Shown: in pieces, positions 46,469 through 58,069 of the stretch
Layout: each line of letters begins with the position of its first letter
Position numbering within the stretch: the first letter of the stretch is position 1
Origin: Icerya purchasi
Lineage: Eukaryota; Arthropoda; Insecta; Hemiptera; Monophlebidae
Assembly (NCBI GenBank): GCA_039619475.1
Contig: CM077115.1
Location: forward strand, 393,672,557 to 393,736,556
Direction of reading: 5' to 3'
Length of the DNA stretch: 64,000 bases
The notes under the pieces: model-generated
Seen by the model: only the letters and a program-made list of their open reading frames with translations
Told to the model about the DNA's origin: nothing
Database searches by the model: none
Program-made: the position numbers and the translations under genes

Positions 46469-46985
46469 AGTTCAGTTGCAATACTGAGATGTCTTTGAGG
46501 AAGGCTACGATTTTTTTACACTTCTCGGCGTCCGATCTCTAGAACGCCGTTGGTAATACCCGCTTGTTGTCTGGCCTGCTGGTAGTGATTACACTCGATC
46601 AAAAGATGCCTCACCGATGATATAGGCATGTTGCAGCGTTGACACAGGTTGGGCGGTTTTTTAGATATGAGGAACGAATGAGTCAAGTTTGTGTGTCCAA
46701 TGCGGATACGAGTTAGACACATTGCTCGTGTCTACTGAGAGTTGGCATGTTTTCGTACGTATCTTTTCTAAACTCGTGGAGTTTGCTCGGCATTTGGGGG
46801 TGTTCCAGTAGTTTTTGACTGTGTTGCTTATCACCATTTTAGCTTCATGAGGTGTCATAAGTACTTCAGACGGGCAATCTTGTGTCGTCGCGGTTCTTGC
46901 AGCTTGGTCCGCCAATTCATTTCCTTGGATTCCTGTATGCGCCGGTGTCCACACAAGGCTGACCTGTATATGCTGTGATTAGAGC
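46469..46985 (-). pseudogene. LINE fragment: RNase H terminus and C-terminal finger
   Basis: The minus strand reads VSLVWTPAHTGIQGNELADQ, the RNase H end with its catalytic His and Asp. A spacer with WNTPKC follows. After a frameshift it continues CLTRIRIGHTNLTHSFLISK and the finger LCQRCNMPISSVRHLLIECN (C-x2-C-x9-H-x4-C, complete). The frame closes with CKKIVAFLKDISVLQLN. This lineage has the classic CCHC finger and differs from family A. A (TTTA)n tract lies just beyond at about 46312-46330. Confidence 0.85.
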
Positions 46986-47954
46986 TGGTCCAACTTTTAT
47001 TTCTAATCTTATTTAATTTAAAAAGGTGAAGGTTATGCGTTCGTCGCGTATATTTTTTGTTGTTTTTTTATATTCCTTCGCACCGAACCTATACGCGTGT
47101 CAATCGATTTTAATGATTCTTGGTTCACTGGAAAGTCAGACGGAGCAGTCAGCAAAAGTGTTTTTTTTTAGATAAGTTTTTGGTAATAATATAACAAATG
47201 CGATCGACTTCAAAATATACCCAGCGGGTAAATGTAGGTCTGAATAATTTGAAACCACTATAGCGCCATTTACCAGTTCAACAGCAATGAAAATACTGCG
47301 TTTTAACAGTACTACGTATAACTTTTAATCACGTGAAGCGATTCGAATGGTGTACTTTATTTATTAGGAATTTTACCGGACAGTGCAGTGGTGGTCGTAC
47401 GAGAGTATATCGTTAAGTATACTGAGTAGTCATTAAAATAAACGTTAAAAAAAGCAGTTCCCTTAAGAGATTCTTATTTATTTCATATAACTAGGCAATG
47501 AACATTATAATATTCTTAAACCAGTAAGAAGCATCATTTTAGGTTGGTCTACTTTATCATTCAACAGTATTTACATGAAAAATGGTGAAATCAAATATTT
47601 TTCAAAAAAAAAGAAGTGACGACTTCAAAATTTACTTTAGGAATTTAATAAAAACACACTAATAAAAAGTAAAAAATAATCATGTGATAAAAAATAATTA
47701 TGTGATAAAAAATAATATACTTTTAAGCAATATGTACCACCACCTTAAGGAGATGTTATTTTTTAAACAAGATTAACTTTTTGGATTCGACACTAAAATT
47801 GCCATAACAAAATTAGAAACCATATTAAACGTTTGTTTTGTGTTCAAAAAAAAAAAAAACAAACGACTTCGTGGTTATACTGATTAAATTGTTTCTAAAT
47901 ATTATTACATTTGAATTTGGTGTCGACTACAGAAAGTTAATGTTGTTTAAGAAT
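46986..47954. other. No recognised gene
   Basis: AT-rich sequence with A-runs near 47606-47615 and 47846-47858 and short AAAATAATTATGTGATAA tandem-like words near 47680-47720. Confidence 0.55.
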
Positions 47955-47990
47955 GGGTCAGTGTCGACACCGAGCCCATTTGAAAAAGAA
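47955..47990 (+). mobile_element. Family A LINE tail only (hairpin plus A-rich end)
   Basis: Only the 23-base hairpin (47955-47977, stem GTGTC/GACAC, outer GGG/CCC) and an A-rich tail are present. The hairpin is nearly identical to that of the copy at 39250-39272. AAGAAT flanks both sides (about 47949-47954 and 47992-47997) and may be a short duplication. This is an extreme 5' truncation. Confidence 0.7.
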
Positions 47991-47997
47991 AAAGAAT

Positions 47998-48119
47998 TAT
48001 CATAATATCTCCTTAAGAAGATATGTCGCTCGAAAATATATCCTTTTTTTTTATGGAATAATTATTTTTTACTTATCAGTACATTTTTATTCAGTTTTTA
48101 AAGTACATCATAAAGTCGG

Positions 48120-48151
<32 letters not shown>

Positions 48152-48256
48152 GGAAAAATATTTTATTTCTATGCAATTTCCAAATTTACACTGCATCAAC
48201 TTATTCGAATAAATCGGAAAATCTACCCCAGTTTACTGAATCATTAATAACTTTAA

Positions 48257-48287
<31 letters not shown>

Positions 48288-48559
48288 CATATAAAAAGAA
48301 CGTCATACAAACTTTCTACTGAACGCAACCATAAAATCCATTTCGAAATTATAGTACGCGGACTAACTTTTCCAGTTGCATTTTTACGCAGCTACTTCAC
48401 ATTGGGTATGTGTGTGTAAGTGTGTATACGAAATTCATTGTAAAAATGATAGGTATAGACACCATTTTTGAACGGCCGTTTCGTAACCCGAAACACTAAA
48501 AAAAAAAAAAAAAAAAAAAGCTAGATAGCGCAGATTATTTCAACTAACAATTTAAAACT
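47998..48559. other. No gene seen
   Basis: AT-rich sequence with T-runs at 48124-48151 and 48271-48287 and an A-run at 48500-48519. Confidence 0.6.
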
Positions 48560-49960
48560 TCCGGTAAGTATTAGGAGTCGTATTCGATGCGAAATTGAGT
48601 CGAGTTGAACAAGTCGAACATGTATATTGATTAAATGAGAAAAAGAATGAACGTTCTTTGTGCAATATCAAGGATAAAACGGAGGCCACAGCACATCCTC
48701 TCTCGACCATACTTGATAAGATCTCATATAGATTACATGGTGGCATTTATCAACTTTAATAAAAATAGTTCAAAAAAAGATACAAAAGTAAAGCACTGAA
48801 GTGACGTGTAGGAACTTTAGCAGAAATGGTAGAGTCACCAATTACGAGTAAAATATATTTAGAGTGAATTTTTTATAAAAATTAATGAACAAATATATCA
48901 CTCAATTAAGCAGAAGATACGTCTTGCCTGTAATATTATACGTAATTCTTGACTATCAGAATCACTCGCAGTTGAAAAAAATAACTAATGCGAAAAAATA
49001 AATATTCGGCATGAATTGGAAATATAACGCACACTATATTAAGCATCGAGCAGGTAAAAAAAACTTTAACCAACTAATGAACAACCTGTTCAAATAATGC
49101 GCAGTTTAAGGAAATATAATGAAGAATAAATATAGCGATTATGAAACATGTGTTCACTGATGGCTCCTTAGACGGAAGATAACCTCGATCCTCTATCGTG
49201 TGAAGGATATGACAAACTTCTATATAGAGTGGATCCTCTTACACATGGTGAAATTATACTCAATTGTCACGGTACTAGAGTGTATTTTAAAACGAAAAAA
49301 AAAAAACAAAAAAATCCTTATTGTATTAAAATTAACTAAGTATACTGGCCAAGGCTGAATGTAAAACGAATCTGAAGCGGTTGCATAATGCAAGATTAGG
49401 AAATTAGTATTACAATTTTAGGAGATATTATAGTGAAATTTAAGTGAATTTCGGTTCATACTAGCACATATATGGAAATGAAGTAATAGATAAACCCCAG
49501 AGCAAGATCAAGAAAGAGTGGTAGGCAACGAATTAAGTTAAATTGGGAAGAAAATATATGTAAAAACCAGATATACGAAAAATGAGAAACAATAATGCGT
49601 ACGGAAATCCATCTGCAGAAAAAAGAAAAACATGCTATCTTTTTAGAGAGAGTACAAAAAGATAATCCTGGTACTACTTTAATAACTGTTTCGACTAAAT
49701 AGTGATAATCAGTGGAATCAGAACGGGTCATCATATCATTTAAATAGATTAGGAATTATTGATAACAATGAGTGTAACGAGTGTGAAAGCATGGATTTGG
49801 TAGTGCTCTGATATAGATAATAATGACCGGAAAGTGCTTGTAGAACAGGTCCTACCAACATTCGATATGTTACCGTTAACATTAGTCGATGTCTATGGAA
49901 TGAAAAAAGTCATACAGTTGTAAATGTACAAAAGAATAAAAATAGCGAGGCGAAAGGCTG
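48560..49960 (+). pseudogene. LINE relic: RT thumb, RNase H and C-terminal region
   Basis: The order is preserved despite many frameshifts. LGVVFDAKLSRVEQVEHVY (about 48571-48627) and PYLIRSHIDYMVAF (about 48708-48750) are the RT thumb. A GTLAEMVESPITS block follows. MKHVFTDGSLDGR (about 49141-49179) is the RNase H start with its catalytic Asp. AHIYGNEVIDKPQS (about 49466-49507) is the RNase H end. HLNRLGIIDNNECNECESMD (about 49738-49797) is a degraded C-terminal finger. VDVYGMKKVIQL and KRIKIARRK come near the end. It is a second RNase H-bearing LINE lineage distinct from family A. Confidence 0.72.
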
Positions 49961-51100
49961 AAGCTGGGGAAAAAATAAACTTGTACAATAGGTAGCGTCT
50001 TTGTTGGGCAGTTTTTCGGGAAATGTACGTTACTTTTAATTATCGTGGAAACGCCTCGGTGAGTTACCGCTTACGCACGGTTCGCGAATGCCGAACATAT
50101 AGAAGAAGTCAATCAATGATGTGCCTTCGTCGCAAATACTGACGTAACAAGGCGAATTTTCTTCATACGGAACTGTAAAAGCCGATAATTTTCGTTAAAT
50201 ATTCGAGCGTATTTTCCAGGTACCCGGTGTTCTTCATTTTGTAAAGATGGAAAAATTGAAAAAATCTATAGAATTTGAACAAATCTTTTAAGATCTTCTT
50301 AATGGAATACTTCTGTTCCGTTTGCTAACCTATGTTCACTTTGTTCTCATTCACAGTATTTGCTGTCTTCCCTAAAAATGGAGTCAAAGAATCAGAAGTA
50401 AATCCGGGTTTTGCAGTTCGATTATATTACTGGTTATTCCAAAACAAGTTCTTATTTTTAAGTCTTCTTCGGATAAAAAAATTGTTTCACTGATACTTTG
50501 CGGTAAATTTCGACTACTTGGATCCACTTTAAAAATCATACTTCTATAATATTACATTTCCAATAACAAATAACTCGGTAGATTTAAAATGATTCAGCAA
50601 AAACTAAATAATTTACGTCGGAAAATAAAAGTACATTTTTCATTTCGTTTTTTTTCTTCCGTGTTGTCGAAATATTACCGGTAATAAATCCGTTTATTTA
50701 TAATAATCCACCGTGGCAATAATTTTCTTCACTGGTAAATCTGCCCTTCAAAAACGTTTTAGATGACCGGTTAGCTGCGCTGAAGCTGAGTTCCCGTTTT
50801 TCAAAAACGAAACTTAAAACTTTTTTCTCTATTATAGAACTGAAATGTGATATAAGCGATTATTCTACACCCAAGGAACTTTAATTGATGTAGACGAGTT
50901 ACTTAACGCAAAAAATTTTACCATAATTCATGCGACAAATTTGTTGATGTTGTAAGTTAATGGCGTCCCAACATACTCGTTTCACAATTATATTTTTTAA
51001 TTTTTTTAAGAGGCGAAGGGATAGGTAAAACATTTCTTGTTTTTTTTGTTTTTTTTTTGATTCCCTAAAAAATATTCCCTATTTTCAAGAAATTCAAAAA
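49961..51100. other. No recognised gene
   Basis: AT-rich sequence; no frame of interest was recognised. Confidence 0.5.
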
Positions 51101-51720
51101 GAACTTAGCGTTAACCGGCAAGTTCAGGAAGACTGCGTGAGAACTGAAAATTCCATACTCGTTTCGAACAGCCCGCAGCCACTCGCACTGAAGCAAGCGA
51201 TATTGAACGGAAGCAGAAACCTGGAGATCGTAAACCGGATTAGAATGGTAGAGGAATCATTTCCACTTAAGATATAGTCATGAGACAACTCTTCTTACGC
51301 GATCATCCGGATGCATACAATTTAACAGTCTACTAATCTAACCGTTCGATCTCTGCGGGAGACAGACCACCGTGACGGCTCGATGGATTGTTTTCGATAT
51401 TTGAAAGAAAGCACGTAGAAAGTGCTGGGAAGCTATCGACATCAAATAAACTGTAGTAAAATCTATGACAAGAAGAGTTAACTCGACAACTAGAAAGATA
51501 TCTGACGTAAACTGTCTGGAAGGAGCTACTAAACTGGAAGAATAACTAACCGCAGCGGGTTGACTAAGCTCGCATATTTTAAAAGAATTAAATCGATCAA
51601 TCGGACATCAACATTTAAGAGTCTTTTATTGCGTTCTCGGCTGCGCCGATTAGTCAGTTATTCTGAGCACATGCTGAATTTAACGTGTAGAAGACAAACA
51701 AAACAAGAATAATACTTTCT
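51101..51720. other. Less AT-rich unexplained stretch
   Basis: Base composition is more even than the flanks for about 600 bases (words such as CCCGCAGCCACTCGCACTG and CTGCGGGAGACAGACCACC). Frames on both strands contain several stops and no domain could be named. It may be an old coding relic. Confidence 0.3.
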
Positions 51721-54516
51721 TAAGGTGCATGGCGGCAATCAATTTACCACTTTCATCGAAAGCGAAAGCTATTGATGAACGGTTTTCAGATCACTCAGAA
51801 ATTGTCTTCGCTCCATTCCCGTATAACAGTTTGCGAATAACCATATGATAGCTTCTTAGTACTTCTAAAACGCGACGAATTAAATATTTTTTGATATTTC
51901 ATCGCACTTACGTTGATGTATATGACCGCAATCGATATTATCCTGAAAATTTTATATTATACATTTTATTTTAAATGTATATAAATATATATATATATAT
52001 ATATAGTATCACCGTGCATTACAGGAATTATATATAAATTACTTTTTAGTTTACTTTCCATACTCGAGGAAAAACTGTCCAACTAAACTATTGTACAAGG
52101 TAAAAATAGAAATACGCCGTGTTCGCAGAATTATTTTTTTGGTATCGAAATAAAATTAACCGCGACTAAGTATTTTTGGACATATAAATTCATCTTCGTA
52201 GTGTCGTGGACTAATGGTTTTTTTATAAATCTATTTCATTCGTATGTTTTTGACATTTTTTCGTATAATATATAACTTTTTCTGTTATTCTCTTTCTATT
52301 AATAGATTTATTTTCAACGCTTTATTTTCAGCAATATGAAATTTATGTTTATATAAAGCACATTATTATTTAAATGACGATTTGTGTTTTTGTGGTTTTT
52401 AAATTAAAATACGATAATGCGCTTTTGAATTTCCCGTGTTTCTTCGGTTATTTTGCTACTGATAATCGGAGCCGCCATATATAGCTAATAAAATCTCGTA
52501 GGGTTTAATTAATTTTTTCGTTATAGTTCTTTTAAAACTCGTTTTATTGTGTATTTTAGAATCTCTTCGATTGCAGTACTTTTTTTTTTCATAAATTATG
52601 TTATAGTTAATGTTACAAAAACAAAATACACCTTCATATATAGTAAGGCAATCGTGCTACTGTTATTACTTTTCTTGTTTACCTATTTGAAAATCGCTGC
52701 GAATTTATTTATATCGGTAGCTATTCTCATTTTCATTAATTTCTGTAAACATCTAAGTTATTTCAAATTAATAAATTTTTAAAAAAAAAACGTTGACAAA
52801 TAGCAATCATTTTATTATTAAAGCGTGTAAACATAAATACTAATTCGAGAATTTCGAAATTGTTCGGATGTGTACGGTACTAAAATATATTTTGGACATA
52901 CATATATACCTATATGTATTATATGCAGAATGTGTATTTATAAAAAATATGTCAAAAATTGTATACACCCTTTTCAAGTAAATAATGCCGCAAACATGTT
53001 TTTATTCTTTACGGGTTAATGGTATTTCGAGCATTTTAAAAACGCAAAGCCGGGTGTTTAGTTGTAAGTACTTTCTACGAAAAGACGGAAATAAGTACTT
53101 ACGTAAGATAAAAGTAAAAAACATATCGGTAAAAAACACTTTTGAGACCAAAAATATCGTAAACACTTTAAACGCATTATAAATCGTATTCTGAAAATAA
53201 AACAACTAACAAATGGTAATATATCATCGGTTAATTATATTTTATTCATACAAGTTACATTATTTATTCGGATAATTTATCATTTAAAAAATTAAACGTT
53301 TTCTAAATTTCTTCTATTAAAAATAATAAATCGTTTCAGCTAATACCATTTGGCTGAAACCGTTTCCCGGTTCTTACTTCAAATCTGTTTTTCGTTAGAT
53401 TTTTTGACTTAAATTTTACGTCATCTCTCCTCACTGTAGTCGCTTGTCTTTCACAATCTCAGACGTTTTGCATTGAAATTAACTTTTCTTATTTATTCCA
53501 CTTTATACATTAAGTCGAAATTTAAATAATAAAGGAAAAATGATTTGTCCTTTTAACGATTTTCAATTAGGCTAACGCGGTTGATTAATCGGTGTCGCTT
53601 CATTCCAGAAGAATTCGTATCCGGCTATTGAAAATATCGAAAATCATCACTTATGCTTGATTAATGTTCGTAGCGAATTTGTCTGAATAAAAAAAACTAG
53701 AAAAAATAACAGGACAGCTTTGTTAGTAAAAAATGAACGATTTAACTTAGCACAGTAACAAATATACGTATTTCACATAGAGAAACAGAGTTCCAGAAAG
53801 TACATTAAATTTTTTGCAATCACTGCAGTTTAAAGGTAATAATATAGCACAGTATGAATTATACGTTAACTGAATTTTCCCAGCAAATTTTCGATTTTAA
53901 TAAACGCACATATATCTATTACGGCATTTTTAATGCAGTACAAACAGAGTCGCTAGTCCTTCGGTGTAAACACTGTACTTTTTTCGAACCTTTTAATAAA
54001 CAAAAAAAAAACCATCACAAAATTTAAGATATTAAGATTTTATAAACACACACTAAACAACGGATTTAATAAATTAAATACAACCGTTACGATCGATATA
54101 TTTTAAAATAAACGTGTGTTAAAAAAAGATAAAAACAAATAGCTACAAGTTTTTTAGACTTATTCGTTCATGATCACAGTCAAAAGGGTGAGACAGTATG
54201 GGGTATAGGAAAGTCGCCGCGATTTTTTATTTTTTGGAAAATTTAAAAATACAGAGTTAGCTGTTTAATCGAAATTTTAGATCGATTCGGTTTTAGTTTT
54301 GTTAACTTCGGGCGAAATTTCAATTTCGACAAAAAGATTCGAACAATTTTGATTTTTAATTTTATTTTTTTAATAAATGATACAATACTTATCTTTTTAC
54401 GTTTTGTGTTGGTAAAGAATTTAAGTATCATAAGTCATAATACTAAGTTAGTCTGATTTTTTTAAAAATCCATACTTGTTACCGACATTTGTAAATCTTA
54501 CATCTCGCCTTAAACG
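51721..54516. other. No recognised gene
   Basis: AT-rich sequence with a (TA)n tract near 51984-52006. Open frames at 52549-52782, 52985-53205 and 54243-54431 are hydrophobic or lysine-rich and low-complexity. Confidence 0.55.
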
Positions 54517-54524
54517 AAATATGT

Positions 54525-55760
54525 TTTTTTTTTTTTTTCTTTTTGGGCGCGCCAGCGGCATTGACCCAACGACAATAGAAATTAAAGAAAGAGTTAAATA
54601 AAGAGACGATTAGAAATAGAGCTTAGGAAAGACTGGAGTACAGGGATTATATCTCTGGAGATGGAAAGGAAAGGACAAAGGAAGAATTATACGGAGCAGG
54701 AAGACCCAGTGCCAAGATTTTCGAGTACAAAAAACAAAGCGCTCAGAATCAAGGGCAGGACACTCAAAGAAGATGTTGTTTGCATCACATATGGAAGAAG
54801 AGATGGAACTATGAAGGAGACAATCGGGTGAGAAGGACAGGGAAAGACGAAAGCGTGAAGAGGGTAGAAGGGAGTGATTAAAACGCAATCTAATTAAGGA
54901 AACGATCGCGGAGCGTTGATAAGAAGAGGAATGAAACCACGGCTGAAAACAGGGAACCGGCTGAATTTGAAGATAATGAGAGGCAAAATTAGGAAATAGA
55001 GAAGGATAGATGTCCGACCATAGTCGGGAATGATTAGCTGAGGAAAGAAGGAGGATGTCCGAGGTAGGAATGTTGCAGAATAAAGGACCATCGCGGGCGG
55101 CCGAACGGGCTAAAAAGTCCGCTAACTCGTTGTCCTCGATGCCAGACTGACTAGGAACCCACAAAAGGTCAATAGTAATGGAACGGGATGAGAGTAGATT
55201 GGATATGAGAAAACGAATTAAAAGAATAATAGAATTGGAGGAATGAGAAGGAGGAGAAGACATGGCTTGAAGAACACTTTTGGAATCGGAGACAATCAGA
55301 CATTTACTGCTCCCTCTTATGGATAGAATGAACGAGACTGCGCGTAAATTGGAAATAGACTCCGCTGTGAAGATAGAACAGAAGGAAGAGAGCTTGAAGG
55401 ACTCAGAGTGATTCAGTGAGAGGGAGGTAAACGCGCCGCCCACCCTGTTCTCGTTTTTAGAACCGTCAGTGAAGAATGTTAGATGAGAAGGAAAAGATGT
55501 ATCAAGCATGTGGAGGAATTCGGCTTGGATTGAAGATTGTGCGATGGAGCTGGTTTGGAGAGGGAGAGAGAAGCCAAATGCTGGAAAAGTCATGAGAAAA
55601 GTAAAGAAGCTTGGAATAAGAAAAGACATAAGCCGAAAAATTGGAGACTCTACAAGAGAAAGGATTGGGATTTTATGAGGAACAAAACGGCATTGGTTTT
55701 TAATACTAAGATAGGAAGAGATAAGATTAGATGAGGACACAGAAAGCCGTTTAATTAGAA
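54525..55760 (-). mobile_element. Family A LINE, 5'-truncated copy with a long open RNase H frame and 8-bp duplication
   Basis: AAATATGT occurs at 54517-54524 and 55761-55768, flanking the element. The minus strand has an open frame of 376 codons. It holds a linker, then RNase H with catalytic residues visible (LTFFTDGSKN, FTAESISNLRAV, LIVSDSKSVLQAM, LLWVPSQSGIEDNELADFLA, where the usual His is Gln), a tryptophan-rich spacer, RLRFNHSLLPSSRFRL, and the finger CLLHSSISSSICDANNIFFE, in which the His is Asn. A frameshift then replaces the ordinary C-terminus. The tail hairpin is at 54545-54567. The RT itself is missing. Confidence 0.93.
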
Positions 55761-55768
55761 AAATATGT

Positions 55769-55947
55769 ATTAATATTTAAATTTCCACTCGATATATCGC
55801 ACTACGAGCGTGAACGCGATCAAGTTCAAAATTAATTCATTTTTAATTTTTATTTTCACGCGCGTTTATATTGAAATACATATATCGATTGTAACAGTTG
55901 TATTTAATTCAATGAATTACGGTAATTCGATGTGATCACTGCCGATT
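55769..55947. other. No gene seen
   Basis: AT-rich spacer. Confidence 0.6.
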
Positions 55948-56163
55948 TATAGTTGCAGAATTACACCAGTAATTAACAGAAACATATGAAATAATAAATA
56001 TTAAAAACATCGACGACATATTTCGGAGCAAAGCCGTGCTGTAATAAGAAAGTAAGGGGAACTTCCTTATCACACCATGAATGCTTTGCTCCGAAACATG
56101 TCGGTGTATTTTTAATATTTATTATTTAATATATTTGTATGTAATTACTGGTATTCAACTATA
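55948..56163. mobile_element. Fold-back MITE with about 85-bp inverted repeats
   Basis: The left arm (55948-56034) and right arm (56083-56163) are reverse complements. Shared words include TATAGTTG, CCAGTAATTA, AATAATAAATATTAAAAA and TTTCGGAGCAAAGC. The spacer is 48 bp. No coding capacity. Confidence 0.9.
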
Positions 56164-56978
56164 TAAAATGGCACAAAGGACGTATCATACCAGTACTAAC
56201 TACTGACTAAATTCACCGTTTCAACGAGTACGAAAAAAACAGCGCTTAGCGATTTAACAGAATAAAAACTTCAAAATGATTGTTAGACAGCGCATCTGGA
56301 GTTATTATGAAAACGAAGAGTAAAAAGAAAAAGAAGAGGGCTTGGGAAAGTAAGAGAAAATATTTTGCGCCTCTTCTTAAAACTAAGCTCATCAATTAAA
56401 AAGACAACCAAAAACCTTCGAGCAAATTTGTCATATTTTTTCTCTAGAGATAATTCAAATTAGGACGACGCAGACTAAATAGAATTCGGCATCTTCTTTA
56501 CTATGCGGTTACCGCTGACATTGAGTTTGTTGAATTACGTAGTACTAAAAATCATTACAAGGATATGTTGAGGTTGCAAATAACCAAATGAAAAAGCTTC
56601 CCTCAATCAATTATTGATGACATAAAATTACCATCGTCGTCGCCGAATTAATAATTACGTTTTTCTTTTTTTTTCTTTTCGAGGGTAGCTCACTAACGAA
56701 GATACTCATGCTCACCGAAAATTACAATAGGTTATTTAAATTTACATACGATTATTAAAGGAAAAACAACAAAGAGCGAAGGAAATGTAAGAATGTTAAG
56801 GGAACTACGAATAAAGTAAGGACCGCTCACACGACAGAGCAGGCGAAAGGGCTGCGGTTAAAAGTGCATTCCTAATTATCAATGGCAAAGGTGGTAGAAA
56901 ACAATAAAAAAAGATACAAGTGAAAAGCAATGCCGAGATAAGTGATTAAAATGCAACTGACATAAGAAATAAATAGTG
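56164..56978. other. No recognised gene
   Basis: AT-rich sequence with no visible motifs. The RT palm expected just upstream of the next fragment is absent. Confidence 0.5.
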
Positions 56979-57985
56979 TCCCTCTATTATTGACCCAAAA
57001 TAATACCTTCGAAGCAGTGGAGGAAAATCTAAACGAAATGATTAAAGAACTCGACGAATACTATAAAGCTAATCAACTCAAGCCGAATCAAACAAAAACT
57101 CAAACGTGCTGCTTTCACCTCCGGAATCGGGAAGCTAAGCGCCAGCTACAAATCGCATGGAATGGTAAACAACTCGAACATGTTAATCATGCCAAATATC
57201 TAGGAGTCGTCTTAGACAGATCATTAACATACAAGAGGCACTGCGAAATAACAAAAATGAAGATAATGGCGAGGAATAATCTTATCCGGAAACTGACGAA
57301 CACTAAATGGGGAGCTAAAGCACACATTCCGCGTACATCATCACTGGCACTCTGCTATTCAGCAGGAGAATACGCGTGTCCAGTCTGGAGCCGCTCTGCA
57401 CATGCAAAAAAGATAGACGTTGCCCTAAATGAAGCTTGCAGAATTACTACCGGTTGTCTTAAAGCTACGCCCCTAAGGGAGCTGCATATATTTAGTGGAA
57501 TTGCACCACCGGATATTAGGCGTAGTGTGACAGCCAAGAAAGAAAGATGGAAAATAGCTAATGACGACCACCGTCCACTCTATAATTACGAAGGACTGAC
57601 TGAGAGAAGATTAAAATCCAGACATAGCTTGCTCCATACAGTTGAAGAACTGAAAATCTCTGCCAAGACCGCAAGACTAGAAACTTGGAAAGCAAAAACT
57701 AAAGATGATGCAAATATAAATGAAGCTCTTCCAACCGGCTACAATTTAGATTACGTCCTATGGCGAACCTTAAATAGAATAAGAAGCAAAACGACACGAA
57801 CCAAATACAACTCGAAGAAATGGGCAATAGCAGACGACGACAAGTGTGAATGCGGACTAATACAAGATGGCGAACACATATTTAGGTGTAATCTATTTGG
57901 CACATTCGACGCAGATAAACTATTTTGTGATATCGACGAAGAAACACTGAAGTTTCTGATCTATTGGTCAAAGATAGGAATATAA
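56979..57985 (+). pseudogene. Jockey-like LINE, RT thumb to C-terminus, long intact frame
   Basis: An uninterrupted frame of more than 330 codons reads LLLTQNNTFEAVEENLNEM at its start, the sequence that normally follows the catalytic DD. It continues LKPNQTKTQTCCFHLRNREA, HAKYLGVVLDRSLTYKRH, LALCYSAGEYACPVWSRSAH and VALNEACRITTGCLKATPLR, and ends with a finger-like CECGLIQDGEHIFRC and SKIGI. The copy is cut just after the DD, so it lacks the RT palm, fingers and endonuclease and has no start codon of its own. There is no RNase H. A TAA/ATA-rich repeat tail (about 58013-58024) follows. The intact frame suggests recent insertion. Confidence 0.9.
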
Positions 57986-58069
57986 TCTAAAACCGTCGAC
58001 CGGATACGATATAATAATAATAATTGACCTCTCTACACCAATGATGCTGTGATCTTAATGTCACATTTC

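Noticed and set aside
55537..55734. Plus-strand frame over the family A copy
   Set aside because: It is the antisense of the RNase H linker of the LINE at 54525-55760.
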